Notes: a model not told the origin generated them from the sequence alone. 64,000 bases of DNA from Motiliproteus sp041586735 (GCA_041586735.1 JBFGZQ010000008.1:62001-126000); one strand, 5' to 3'. Numbered from the stretch's first letter, positions 14,954 to 23,838 are shown. Translations and numbers: made by a program.

Positions 14954-16249
14954 CTACTTATCTCCATTACTGAAATACTCGCGGGTGCCATGAGCACGAG
15001 TCGCCTGGCTGATCCGTTGCAGCGCCGAGGTGTAGGCGGCACTGCGTAGCGACAAGGATTGCTGTTCGGCCAGCTGCCAGACCCGCTCGAACGCCTGTTG
15101 CATGTATTGCTCCAGCCGTTCGCGCACCTGCTCCAGATTCCAGGGATAGCCACTACGGTTCTGAACCCACTCAAAATAGCTGACCGTGACGCCGCCGGCA
15201 TTGGCTAGGACATCTGGAACGATGGTGACCCCCCGCGCATCTAGCGCCGACTCCGCCTCGGTCTCTATGGGGCCGTTGGCCACCTCGACGATGGTCTTGG
15301 CGCGTATCGACGCCACATTGGCGGTAGTAATCACCCCTTCGAGCGCCGCCGGAATCAGCAGATCCACATCCAGCGCCAGCAGTTCGGCATTACTGATCTC
15401 ACGATGCTCGATCAGCTGACACACCGATTGCTCGCAATAGACGGCGCGCACCTTACGCGACGCCTGTTTCTCCGCCCACAGACTGTCGATATCGAAACCC
15501 TGCTCAGAAAAGATACCGCCCTGGGAATCACTGATCGCCACGATCTTGTAGCCGTCTTGCTGCAACAACCGCCCTATATGATAAGCCGCATTACCAAACC
15601 CCTGGATCGCCACCCGGATGCTCTCGGGCTGCCAACCGCGCAGGCTGGCCAGCTGGCGGATACAGAGATAGGCACCACGACCCGTGGCCTCGTCACGCCC
15701 CAGACTACCACCCAACGGAATAGGCTTGCCGGTAATCACCGCCGGTACCCGCTGCCGCTTTATCGCCTCGTACTCATCCATCATCCAGCCCATAATCCGC
15801 GCATTGGTGTAAACATCGGGTGCCGGAATATCGGTATCCGGACCGATAAAGTCCGCCATCGCCCGCACATAAGCGCGCGATAAGCGTTCCAACTCCATTG
15901 GCGACAGCGCTTTGGGCTGAACGATCACCCCACCCTTGGCACCGCCGTAGGGCAACCCCAGCAACGCACACTTGATCGTCATCCACAGCGCCAGCGCCTG
16001 CACCTCGGCCTGTGACACCTGCGGGTGGTAGCGAATCCCGCCCTTAGTGGGCCCGAGCACATCGTTGTAGCGGCAGCGGTAACCAGTGAAGTACTGGGTA
16101 GAACCGTCATCCATACGCACCGGCAGCGACGCCTTGAGTAGCGCCTTAGGCTGCATCAGTGACTCGACCACCTCGGCATCGATAGCCGCACTGTCACCTA
16201 GCTGGCGCACCCGCTTGAGTGCATCTTCATATACGTTGGTGGTTGTCAT
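14954..16249 (-). CDS. gdhA: Glu/Leu/Phe/Val dehydrogenase family protein (small hexameric glutamate dehydrogenase)
   Basis: A 431-residue enzyme interconverting glutamate and 2-oxoglutarate plus ammonia. The substrate domain shows KGGIRYHP (69-76) and the catalytic PYGGAKGG (100-107, Lys105). The nucleotide domain follows with AIQGFGNAAYH (about 215-225), and VPDVLANAGGVTVSYFEW is typical of the family. The length and lack of an N-terminal extension place it with Bacillus and archaeal-type GDHs rather than E. coli GdhA. I start at ATG 16249 because GGAGG sits 7 nt before it; the ATG at 16261 overlaps that site. NAD/NADP preference cannot be read safely. A second, unrelated GDH is at 37.4 kb. 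Confidence 0.87.
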   Translation of the reverse strand: MTTTNVYEDALKRVRQLGDSAAIDAEVVESLMQPKALLKASLPVRMDDGSTQYFTGYRCRYNDVLGPTKGGIRYHPQVSQAEVQALALWMTIKCALLGLPYGGAKGGVIVQPKALSPMELERLSRAYVRAMADFIGPDTDIPAPDVYTNARIMGWMMDEYEAIKRQRVPAVITGKPIPLGGSLGRDEATGRGAYLCIRQLASLRGWQPESIRVAIQGFGNAAYHIGRLLQQDGYKIVAISDSQGGIFSEQGFDIDSLWAEKQASRKVRAVYCEQSVCQLIEHREISNAELLALDVDLLIPAALEGVITTANVASIRAKTIVEVANGPIETEAESALDARGVTIVPDVLANAGGVTVSYFEWVQNRSGYPWNLEQVRERLEQYMQQAFERVWQLAEQQSLSLRSAAYTSALQRISQATRAHGTREYFSNGDK

Positions 16250-16411
16250 GAGGGCCTCCATTAACGTTAATCGCGGTCAGGTAACTGTAGCTGCAAACTC
16301 AGGATCACCGCGTAGCCATCGCACCGACATCGAATAAGATCAACATCCCAACGGCGTGCCTATGGCCGATGTCGGAGTCCAGAGGACAGTTAAAAGAAGC
16401 ACCACAGAGCA

Positions 16412-16439
16412 TTGACGGTCACAAAAAAACCTCTAAGAT
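16412..16439 (+). promoter_or_regulatory. Sigma-70-like promoter for tRNA-Gly
   Basis: TTGACG (16412-16417), 16-nt spacer, TAAGAT (16434-16439). It points at the tRNA gene starting 66 bp later. Pattern match only. Confidence 0.5.
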
Positions 16440-16469
16440 GGCGCTGGATGGTCGCGTTAGCAAAAGACC

Positions 16470-16491
16470 AGAAAACAGCAGTCTGTTTTCT
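16470..16491. promoter_or_regulatory. Perfect palindrome in the tRNA-Gly leader
   Basis: AGAAAACA-gcagtc-TGTTTTCT, 8-bp perfect arms, ends 13 bp before the mature tRNA. It could be a protein site or a processing hairpin in the leader. Confidence 0.4.
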
Positions 16492-16504
16492 AACAGAGAG
16501 TACC

Positions 16505-16578
16505 GCGGGTGTAGTTCAATGGTAGAACGGCAGCTTCCCAAGCTGCATACGTGGGTTCGATTCCCATCACCCGCTCCA
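16505..16578 (+). tRNA. tRNA-Gly (anticodon CCC)
   Basis: A full cloverleaf can be drawn. The acceptor GCGGGTG pairs with CACCCGC. The D arm is GTAGTTCAATGGTAGAAC. The anticodon stem GCAGC/GCTGC has loop TTCCCAA (CCC anticodon), and the T arm is GTGGG TTCGATT CCCAT. The 3' CCA is encoded. It reads GGG codons. Its 3' half recurs in decayed form at 23.26 kb. Confidence 0.95.
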
Positions 16579-16709
16579 GCCCTGCTTGCCCATATAAATA
16601 AATGACTTACATAGCAACGGTAGGACAGCTAGAAGCCGTAACTCCTCTCTATTTGAGGACAAGTGCCCGCCAGTATTACCCGCGGCTTAGCCATCAGATC
16701 CACACTTTC

Positions 16710-17612
16710 TCAAGCGCCGTAGCCTTCGCTCACGGCTATCAGCACCTTTTTGAAGGCTTCCGCCGCCGGCGGAATCCAGCGGTCACGCCGTTGTATCAAC
16801 ACCATCTGGCGTATAATCTGTGGTTCTAGCAACGGTCGTACTTGCAGCTCTAGCCCAGTCAGACCTCCAACACCCAACGATGGCAAGACGGTGATGCCCA
16901 AACCGAACTTGGCCAAGGCAATGGCGGAAGACATGTAGCTGACCTCCAACCCAATCGGTAGCTCAAGACCTGTCAGCACACCACTGTCATCCATCAAATC
17001 CCGCACACTGGTGCCGGTGCGCATAGCAATAATCGGCTCGCGATGCAGCATATCCCACTTAAGCGATGCGTGAGCCGTCAGTGGATGCGACGCAGGTAAT
17101 ACCGCGACCAGGGCATCACTGGCCAGCGTTGTAATTTCATAGTCGGCTTCGAGCTGGGGCGTCAGTACGGTAATGCCAAGATCGCACGCTGACGAGTCCA
17201 CTGCCGCGATCACGCCGTCCGCTGGGCGGTCAGTTATATGGATATCGATAGACGGGTAGGCTTTGCAGAAAGACGCCAGCGCCAGCGGCGCCAGGGAAGC
17301 CGCGATGGACGGCAGCATGGCGAGTCTTACACTGCCCTGCTCGAGATCGGTGATGGAACGAATATCGGCGAGTGAGCGTTCCAGATCGGAGACAATACGC
17401 CGCGCATCCGGTAACAGGTATCGACCGGCCATCGTCAGACTGACCGCACGTGTGGTGCGATCGAACAGTTTCAGCTCCAGCGCCAACTCTAGATCGCGAA
17501 TAATCACGCTCAAGGTGGGCTGGGTCATATGCAGGCGATCCGCCGCCCGGGTAAAGTTCTGTTCCTCGGCCACGGTCAAAAAAGCCCGCAGATGGCGCAC
17601 ATCCACATTCAT
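16710..17612 (-). CDS. LysR family transcriptional regulator (divergent from atuA operon)
   Basis: A 300-residue LTTR. The N-terminal winged helix (residues 1-60: HLRAFLTVAEEQNFTRAADRLHMTQPTLS) is followed by the periplasmic-binding-like effector domain (about 90-295). It is transcribed away from the AtuA/TAXI-TRAP operon with 92 bp between the starts; that gap holds two perfect inverted repeats. Standard LysR logic predicts that it activates the operon in response to the transported or degraded compound. The inducer is unknown. Confidence 0.9.
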   Translation of the reverse strand: MNVDVRHLRAFLTVAEEQNFTRAADRLHMTQPTLSVIIRDLELALELKLFDRTTRAVSLTMAGRYLLPDARRIVSDLERSLADIRSITDLEQGSVRLAMLPSIAASLAPLALASFCKAYPSIDIHITDRPADGVIAAVDSSACDLGITVLTPQLEADYEITTLASDALVAVLPASHPLTAHASLKWDMLHREPIIAMRTGTSVRDLMDDSGVLTGLELPIGLEVSYMSSAIALAKFGLGITVLPSLGVGGLTGLELQVRPLLEPQIIRQMVLIQRRDRWIPPAAEAFKKVLIAVSEGYGA

Positions 17613-17619
17613 AGAGTTC

Positions 17620-17663
17620 TTCTATTTATTTATAGAAATAATTCGTTTAATCAATAAAACGAA
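17620..17663. promoter_or_regulatory. Two inverted repeats, candidate LysR binding sites
   Basis: TTCTAT-ttattt-ATAGAA (17620-17637) and TTCGTTT-aatcaata-AAACGAA (17642-17663), both with perfect arms, fill the divergent LysR/atuA promoter region. Their size and spacing suit LysR recognition and activation boxes. Confidence 0.5.
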
Positions 17664-17704
17664 GCATGCTCCAATGCATCTATCTAATCAAGCAGGTACA
17701 AACA

Positions 17705-19111
17705 ATGAAAACGCACCTAATGAAAACGCACCTGATGGTGGGTGGCGGTGCCGGCTTTGCGGGCGATCGCATCGATGCCGCTGTAGCCGTAGCCCGGGAT
17801 CTTGCCGCTCACAGCGGGCCTCGTTTCCTGATCTTTGAAACCCTGGCGGAACGTACCCTGGCCCTCAGCCAAGACCCGGCCGCGCGCGAGGCACGAGAGC
17901 ACATGATGCTGCGGCGTTTGCGCGAAGTACTACCAGTCTGCCTCGACGCTGGCGTGCGTATTGTCGGCAACTTCGGCTCATGGAACCCACAGCAGACCGC
18001 CCGCAAAATTCACACTCTCAGCCGCGAGCTCGGCTGCCGCCAGCCCCGTGTCGCAGTGGTGATTGGTGACGATTTACTATCGCACCAGACACCCGACGAT
18101 ATCCTTAACTTGTCAGTCGACGCGACAGGCACGGCCAATGACACTCTGATTGCCGCTAATGTCTACCTCGGCGCCTTTCCGATCGCTCAAGCGCTAGATC
18201 AGGGCGCCGATATCGTCGTCACTGGCCGGGTGGCCGATCCATCGTTGGTATTAGGCCCCATGATCAGTGCCCTCGCGTTGCAGGAGACCGACTGGGATGC
18301 CCTGGCCTGCGGCACCCTGGCTGGGCACCTAATCGAATGTGGCGCCCAGGTCTGTGGCGGCTACTTTGCCGACCCCGGCCTCAAAGAGGTGCCGGATCTG
18401 GCCTGGGTGGGTTTTCCCATCGTTGAAATTACCGACACGCTGGAATGCCTGGTGCGCAAACCGGAAGACACTGGCGGTCGTATCGATAGACACACCGTAA
18501 CCGAACAGCTGCTGTACGAGATCCATGATCCGGCCGCCTACCTGACGCCTGATGTAGTACTGGATATAAGTCAGGTCGGCGTGACCGACCTGGGCGACAA
18601 CCGAGTGCTCGTCAGCCAGGCCCGGGGGCTTCCCAGGCCCGATACCCTGAAAGCCACCCTGTGCTTCGATGCCGGCTGGATTGGCGAAGCGGAAATATCC
18701 TACGCCGGCCCCAATGCCAGGGCCCGCGCACTGCTGGCAATCGATATTATACGTAGCCGTGGCACTCGACTTTATCCCGACATGCCACTGCGCTGCGATC
18801 TGATTGGCGTACTCAGTGCCTTTAGTAGCGCTGAGGGCATCACGCAGACGAACGACGACCAGGGTACAGAACCTCTTTCCAACCCGGATGGCGCCAACGA
18901 TGTGCGAGTCAGGGTTGCGACCTCTGAGTCAGATCGATCCCGGGTTGAAGCGCTGCTGGGCGAGGTTGAGGCCCTGTATACCACGGGTCCTGCCGGCGGA
19001 GGCGGTGTGCGCACGAGTGTGCAGCGACGCATCACCACTGCATCGGCCAGCATCCCGCGGGACTATGTAACAACCCAGGTCCTCATGTTCGGCCAGGCAA
19101 CAGGAGAATAA
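17705..19111 (+). CDS. AtuA-family protein (DUF1446), acyclic terpene utilization type
   Basis: About 468 residues of the AtuA/DUF1446 family (GGGAGFAGDRIDAA, IGDDLLSH, VTGRVADPSLVLGPM, AQVCGGYF). AtuA is required for citronellol/geraniol use in Pseudomonas, but the family is broad and its chemistry is unsettled. The start region is odd: ATGAAAACGCACCT occurs twice in tandem (17705 and 17720), so three in-frame ATGs lie within 33 bp. I use 17705, with CAGG about 9 nt upstream. The companion gene follows after 2 bp, and a TAXI-TRAP transporter completes the operon. Without other atu genes here, a terpene substrate is not supported. Confidence 0.82.
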   Translation: MKTHLMKTHLMVGGGAGFAGDRIDAAVAVARDLAAHSGPRFLIFETLAERTLALSQDPAAREAREHMMLRRLREVLPVCLDAGVRIVGNFGSWNPQQTARKIHTLSRELGCRQPRVAVVIGDDLLSHQTPDDILNLSVDATGTANDTLIAANVYLGAFPIAQALDQGADIVVTGRVADPSLVLGPMISALALQETDWDALACGTLAGHLIECGAQVCGGYFADPGLKEVPDLAWVGFPIVEITDTLECLVRKPEDTGGRIDRHTVTEQLLYEIHDPAAYLTPDVVLDISQVGVTDLGDNRVLVSQARGLPRPDTLKATLCFDAGWIGEAEISYAGPNARARALLAIDIIRSRGTRLYPDMPLRCDLIGVLSAFSSAEGITQTNDDQGTEPLSNPDGANDVRVRVATSESDRSRVEALLGEVEALYTTGPAGGGGVRTSVQRRITTASASIPRDYVTTQVLMFGQATGE

Positions 19112-19113
19112 CG

Positions 19114-19467
19114 ATGACAGCATCTCTGATTGAAGTACCGCTGCACTTGATCGCCCACGCTCGCGCCGGCGACAAGGGCAACCGGCTCAATATTTCGCTG
19201 ATCGCCTACGATGCGGCACTCTGGCCCTGGCTCGTGGAGCAAGTGACCGAGGCCTTCGTGCAGGCAGGTTTTGCCGCACGCCAGCCCAGCGGCGTCAAAC
19301 GCTACCTGCTACCTCAGCTGCACGCCATGAACTTTGTTCTCGACGATGTTCTGGACGGCGGCGTCAACCGCTCCCTGGCACTGGACCGCCATGGCAAGAC
19401 GCTGTCGTATCGGCTACTGACACTGAGGATCCAGGTACCCGAACAGCTACTCCCCAAAACTAATTAA
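19114..19467 (+). CDS. AtuA-associated small domain protein
   Basis: A 117-residue protein equivalent to the C-terminal domain found fused to AtuA in other bacteria; LIAHARAGDKGNRLNISLIAY is its signature (AHARSGDKG in relatives). Here it is a separate gene starting 2 bp after the atuA stop, so the two chains very likely act together. The domain has no proven catalytic role. Confidence 0.8.
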   Translation: MTASLIEVPLHLIAHARAGDKGNRLNISLIAYDAALWPWLVEQVTEAFVQAGFAARQPSGVKRYLLPQLHAMNFVLDDVLDGGVNRSLALDRHGKTLSYRLLTLRIQVPEQLLPKTN

Positions 19468-19525
19468 TCGCTAAAACCGGGGCAACCACACCCCCGGCTA
19501 TATTCCAACAAGAAGGATAATAAAA

Positions 19526-20488
19526 ATGATCAAAAAACTGTGTGCACTCTCCACAACCCTCGCCGTACTGTGCAGCCCAATCGCCCATGCTGACCAGGAC
19601 CTGCTGATCGGGTCAACTGCCGCCTCGTCCAGCCACTACGGCTATTTCGTGGCGGTATCTAAACTGATCAACGGTAGCGTCCCCGGCGTTAGCAGTTCGG
19701 TGGCCGAAACCGGCGCCACTCTGGACAATCTACGCCGTCTGACGCGTCATCAGATCGATATCGGACTGGTGACCACCAACAGTCTGCATGAAGCCTACAA
19801 CGGCGCAGACGGCTTCAAAGATCGGCCGGTACACTCCAAACTGCTGTGGATCTATGCCCTGGCACCCCAGAATGTCGCTGTACGCAGCGATGCTGGCGTC
19901 AACGATCTGCAACAGCTGGCCGGCAAGCCCTTCAACCCGGGTATCCGCGGCTCGTCCACCGAAGCCACCAGCGAGCGAGTACTGCAGCTGCTCGGCATCG
20001 CGCCCGACTTTGTACGTGGTTCCACCAGTGATGTCGTCAATGCCATCAAAGACAACCGCATGATTGGCTACGTCAAATCCGGCGCTGGTCTCAAGCCCGA
20101 TGCCTCGACGCGGGACATCGCCACCCAAACACCCCTGACCATTCTCGGCTTGTCTGAGGATCAGGCCGCTAGCGTGAAAGCCCAGCTGCCGCAGTTGTCC
20201 ATCTTCAAGGTTCCGGCCATTGCCGACATGAACATTCCGGACTATATGACCTGGGGCTTTGGCGTCGGCGCATCCGCCAGCGACCAGCTTGATGAAGACG
20301 TAGCCTACAGCATCGTCAAGGCCGTAATGGAAGATAAGGAGCAGCAGGCAGCGGCCATGGCCGGACTCAAGGACCAGAATCTGGCGGAGATGACACTGGC
20401 ATACGCTACATCACCATTGCACCCGGCGACCATTCGCTACCTGACGGAGCAAGGCTACGACGTGCCCGCGAACCTGATCGATAATTGA
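19526..20488 (+). CDS. TAXI family TRAP transporter substrate-binding protein
   Basis: A 320-residue periplasmic protein with a signal peptide ending AHA (about residue 22), followed by LLIGSTAASSSHYGYFVAVSKLIN, the opening strand-helix of TAXI binding proteins. VSSSVAETGATLDNLRRL, GNAVNAI-like SDVVNAIKDNR and YDVPANL also fit. It captures a small acid and delivers it to the fused permease encoded 20 bp downstream. AGGA lies 9 nt before the ATG. The ligand is unknown; the neighbouring AtuA pair suggests it feeds their substrate. Confidence 0.87.
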   Translation: MIKKLCALSTTLAVLCSPIAHADQDLLIGSTAASSSHYGYFVAVSKLINGSVPGVSSSVAETGATLDNLRRLTRHQIDIGLVTTNSLHEAYNGADGFKDRPVHSKLLWIYALAPQNVAVRSDAGVNDLQQLAGKPFNPGIRGSSTEATSERVLQLLGIAPDFVRGSTSDVVNAIKDNRMIGYVKSGAGLKPDASTRDIATQTPLTILGLSEDQAASVKAQLPQLSIFKVPAIADMNIPDYMTWGFGVGASASDQLDEDVAYSIVKAVMEDKEQQAAAMAGLKDQNLAEMTLAYATSPLHPATIRYLTEQGYDVPANLIDN

Positions 20489-20508
20489 GCTGAGTACAGG
20501 ATACCGAC

Positions 20509-22416
20509 ATGATGAAGCAATTAGAGCAACTGCGGGTAAACGCAGCCCAGCTTGTCGCCTTTGTGCTGGTCAGCTTCGTGCTGTATACCTCAGCCTTCGG
20601 TGAACTCACCAGTCTGATCCAGCGACCGGCTTTCCTGGGGTTGATCGTCCTGCTGGGTACCCTGCACTTTCCGCTGTGGAAGGACAGCCACTGGCGCCCC
20701 CTGGGTGCAGTCGTCGATCTCGTGATTGCTGCGATCGCCCTCGCCGCCTGCGGCTACATCGTTGTAGAGTCCGACGCGATCATGACCGGACTGCCCATGG
20801 CCAAGACGGCCGATCTGGTGCTGTGCTGGGGTCTGGTAGTCCTACTGCTAGAGCTAGCGCGCCGTACCGTTGGCTGGATATTTCCCTGCATGGTTGTGCT
20901 GATGCTGGGCTATACGCTGTTCGGCGCAGACCTACCGGAGCCGTTGCGTCATCGCGGCTTCGACATCTATTTCGTCACCGAGACGCTGTTCCTTGGGGAT
21001 CTGGGTCTCTGGGGTATGCTGTTGGGTGTCGCGGCAACGGTAATTGCAGCCTTTACCGTCTTTGGTAGCTTGCTGCTGCAATCGGGCGGTGGACATGCCC
21101 TGCTGAATCTGTCGCTGCGGGTCGGCGGCCGCTCCCGCGGTGGTGCTGCCAAGATCGCGACGATCGCCTCGGGGCTGTTCGGCATGGTATCCGGCAGTTC
21201 GGTAGCCAACGTCGCCACCACCGGTAACTTCACCATTCCGATGATGCGAAGGCTGGGGTACCCGCCCGCACTGGCGGGCGGTGTCGAGGCCGTTGCTTCA
21301 ACCGGCAGCCAGCTGGCGCCGCCCATCATGGGGGCCGCCGCCTTCATCATGGCGGAACTGATCGACAAGCCTTATACCGAGATCGCACTGGGCGCCATTT
21401 TGCCCGCCGTCCTGTTCTACGGCGCGGTGTTCATGACCATTCATTTTTTGGCCATTCGTTTACGCCTCGACCCGGTTCCCGAAAGCGAACTGCCCAGCTG
21501 GCGGCAGGCACTCGACCTGACCCACCTAGCACCGGTACTGGCCGCATTTTCAGGTCTAGCGTTCGGTATCCTCGGCGGTAACAGTATCCAGACGACGGCC
21601 TTCTATGCCATTTGCGGGGTGATTGTCGGCTTCATCGCCGTGCGACTTCCGGGGCGCACTAGGGCAAACACTGCCCAGGAATCGTTACCGACAATCCTCT
21701 CCGCGATCGGCAACGATGTCGCCAAGGGACTGGTCGTGGTGGGCATCCTGCTGGCCTGCGCCCAAATACTCGTGGCTATGATCAACCTGACCGGCATCGG
21801 CGTGTCGATGGCATCGGGCATCTTGGCCCTTGCCGGAGACAGCCCCCTGGCCGTGGCGATCATCGTGGCGCTGGTCTGTATCGTCATGGGCATGGGTGTG
21901 CCGACGACCGCCGCCTATGTGCTGGTCGCCGCAGTAATGGCTCCGGCCTTGACCGGCATGGGCTTTGATCCCTTTGCCGCGCACATGTTCGTGTTCTTCT
22001 ACGCCACGCTGTCGGTAATTACACCGCCGGTCTGCATTGCGGTCTTCGTTGCCGCCGGTATCGCAGGGGAACGCTGGAGCAAGGTAGCGGGCTGGGCGCT
22101 GACGCTGTCCGCCGTTACCTACCTGATCCCGTTTCTGTTCCTGTTCTCCCCGGGCTACCTCGGCCAGGGCGGTGTACTGGCCATTATGCAGGCGGCCCTA
22201 TTCGGTGGAATCATCTGCATCGCGGTGAGCGTGCTGTTCAGCGGCCTGGCATCGCGAAACCCGCCGGCACTTGCCGCCTGGTTTGCCGTCGCAGTCTGCG
22301 CAATCTGGCCATCCATTTATGTCCAGCTTGCAAGCCTACTGCTCATCGGCCCGGCGATCTGGCTGCTGCGCAGCCACTTGAGTGCGGTAATCGCTGCACC
22401 CGGCTGTGTAAAGTAG
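20509..22416 (+). CDS. TRAP transporter permease, fused DctQ-DctM type
   Basis: A 635-residue inner-membrane protein. About four N-terminal helices correspond to the small (Q) subunit, followed by a DctM domain of about 12 helices containing GLFGMVSGSSVANVATTGNFTIP, the TRAP large-subunit signature, and VCIVMGMGVPTTAAYVLVAA in the second repeat. It uses the sodium or proton gradient to import the ligand bound by the TAXI protein. It is the last gene of the LysR-controlled unit. A second ATG lies one codon into the frame. Confidence 0.9.
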   Translation: MMKQLEQLRVNAAQLVAFVLVSFVLYTSAFGELTSLIQRPAFLGLIVLLGTLHFPLWKDSHWRPLGAVVDLVIAAIALAACGYIVVESDAIMTGLPMAKTADLVLCWGLVVLLLELARRTVGWIFPCMVVLMLGYTLFGADLPEPLRHRGFDIYFVTETLFLGDLGLWGMLLGVAATVIAAFTVFGSLLLQSGGGHALLNLSLRVGGRSRGGAAKIATIASGLFGMVSGSSVANVATTGNFTIPMMRRLGYPPALAGGVEAVASTGSQLAPPIMGAAAFIMAELIDKPYTEIALGAILPAVLFYGAVFMTIHFLAIRLRLDPVPESELPSWRQALDLTHLAPVLAAFSGLAFGILGGNSIQTTAFYAICGVIVGFIAVRLPGRTRANTAQESLPTILSAIGNDVAKGLVVVGILLACAQILVAMINLTGIGVSMASGILALAGDSPLAVAIIVALVCIVMGMGVPTTAAYVLVAAVMAPALTGMGFDPFAAHMFVFFYATLSVITPPVCIAVFVAAGIAGERWSKVAGWALTLSAVTYLIPFLFLFSPGYLGQGGVLAIMQAALFGGIICIAVSVLFSGLASRNPPALAAWFAVAVCAIWPSIYVQLASLLLIGPAIWLLRSHLSAVIAAPGCVK

Positions 22417-22626
22417 GCCTCGACGGGGGGCGAAAGTAACTGGAGCCTTCCGAGCCGAACCAGAACACCAAAGCAAACGAAGTCCGCAGGGCGCGGCGAT
22501 AGACTACGCCGCGCTCTGACCTGCACCTTTACCGCAGTCACTAAGGATCGCTCTCAGTTAAGCCTGCCAGATCACAGCTAGCAGTGTGCAAAGGGAAACT
22601 CCCTCGAACCTCCGCCAGTCAGTGTT

Positions 22627-22824
22627 CTATAACACGCCAATGCCCCCACGTTTCGACCCCAGGCGCTCCAGTATTCCACGACTTTTTAACGTAAAAGACA
22701 TTCGCTCAGCAGTACTGAGGGAACACTTGAGCTGCCTGGCCGCTTCAACTAGAGTCATATATTCCGATTCAGGGTCTTTGAATAGTTCCAACAACTTTCT
22801 CTCAAGTGGCCTTAGGGGAACCAC
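22627..22824 (-). CDS. Small winged-helix-like ORF (doubtful)
   Basis: A 65-codon frame from a GTG start encodes LERKLLELFKDPESEYMTLVEAARQLKCSLSTAERMSFTLKSRGILERLG, which reads like a helix-turn-helix plus recognition helix of a small regulator. The frame is open a few codons upstream but has no ATG and no convincing ribosome site. It lies among relics, so it may be the remains of a longer DNA-binding protein. Confidence 0.35.
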   Translation of the reverse strand: MVPLRPLERKLLELFKDPESEYMTLVEAARQLKCSLSTAERMSFTLKSRGILERLGSKRGGIGVL

Positions 22825-22896
22825 TTCTGGCTGAATGCTGGTCTCTTCCCCCCTTCCCCCGACTACACAACCCCCTTATAGACCCCACCCATAGCC

Positions 22897-23220
22897 TTAA
22901 TCCGACATGAACACAATAGCAACAGATGGACTACTGTCTGGCAGAATAGCTCGCAGGTGTTGGTCTAGATGCTCGTAGGTATATTCAGCGATGGAAACAG
23001 CCACAAACCTTAGCTCCCATTCATTAAGGACCCAAAGCAAGTAGCATGCCTTGATCAAGGCATGTATTTCATCAGCCTGACTGACTGACGCCCAGTATTT
23101 GCAATATTGAACCGCGGCTACCCAACGCCCGTCAGGTATAGCGATGAAGTCATATCGCGCTTTGATCGAGTCAGAACTGATAGCAGTCCCGTTCTGACTA
23201 AAGCTATAAACATTCAGTAG
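22897..23220 (-). pseudogene. Remnant of an unknown protein gene
   Basis: A 107-codon open frame with no usable ATG reads YDFIAIPDGRWVAAVQYC, then KYWASVSQADEIHALIKA and ends VAIVFMSD. Codon use looks protein-like, but it lacks a start and abuts a stop on the 5' side. I do not recognise the family. Most likely the 3' end of a gene broken at the edge of the putative island. Confidence 0.4.
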
Positions 23221-23258
23221 TTAGATAGGTTCTGTGGGCTTCTCAGAGGCGCTTTGAG

Positions 23259-23313
23259 ACGTAGGTTCGATTCCCGCCATCCGCTCCAGCTTTGTTTACC
23301 AATATAAATCAAT
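23259..23313 (+). repeat. Decayed copy of the tRNA-Gly(CCC) 3' end
   Basis: 23259-23290 matches 16549-16580 (the T arm, acceptor 3' strand and CCA of tRNA-Gly) at 28 of 32 positions, and the similarity continues about 20 bp into the flank (TATAAAT on both sides). It is either the far attachment repeat of an element once integrated in the tRNA gene or a dying duplicate tRNA. Beyond it, to 23.48 kb, only a start-less frame (KNNGKKVIETSIYSLELV...) is seen. Confidence 0.6.
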
Positions 23314-23483
23314 ACCCTCAAAAACAACGGCAAGAAGGTGATCGAGACCAGTATTTATAGCCTGGAACTAGTGATCACGGCTTTGACCTTGAGCCTGTAC
23401 AAGCCTGCGCCCGCTTCAATCTATGACAATAACGTATGTGGCAATCCCGCAGAACAGGAGCGCATGCTAGGCATCGATAAACG

Positions 23484-23672
23484 CTAGTTGAGGATCAATC
23501 CCGTGCCGAGCAACATACCGGCGGCGCAGCTCAGTCCTGCAAAAAACCGCAACCCAGACCACAGCCAAACGTTGTCGGTCAGCCCCATGCCTGCCGTAGT
23601 GATGAGCGCAACCACCAGATCACAGATCAGTGACGCGATCAGGGCGCCACACAAATAACCCAGATAACTCAT
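23484..23672 (-). CDS. Small hydrophobic membrane protein, unknown
   Basis: A 62-residue frame predicted to form two membrane helices (LCGALIASLICDLVVALITTAG and LRFFAGLSCAAGMLLGTGLIL) with GxxxG-like packing motifs. ATG start, no strong ribosome site. No family recognised; a real gene is plausible but unproven. Confidence 0.4.
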   Translation of the reverse strand: MSYLGYLCGALIASLICDLVVALITTAGMGLTDNVWLWSGLRFFAGLSCAAGMLLGTGLILN

Positions 23673-23838
23673 CGCTGCCAGCCAACCTGCGGGCCGCTAC
23701 CGCAGACAGCCTAAGCCCCCGCCGCCATGATAGAAAATTGATAGCTTAGCGGGATGATATCTTCAGGCAATCCATGAGGACGCTGCTAGGCTCTTCAATA
23801 GCGTGTTGTTTTCAAGCACTCGCAGTGAGAGCCTTGTT

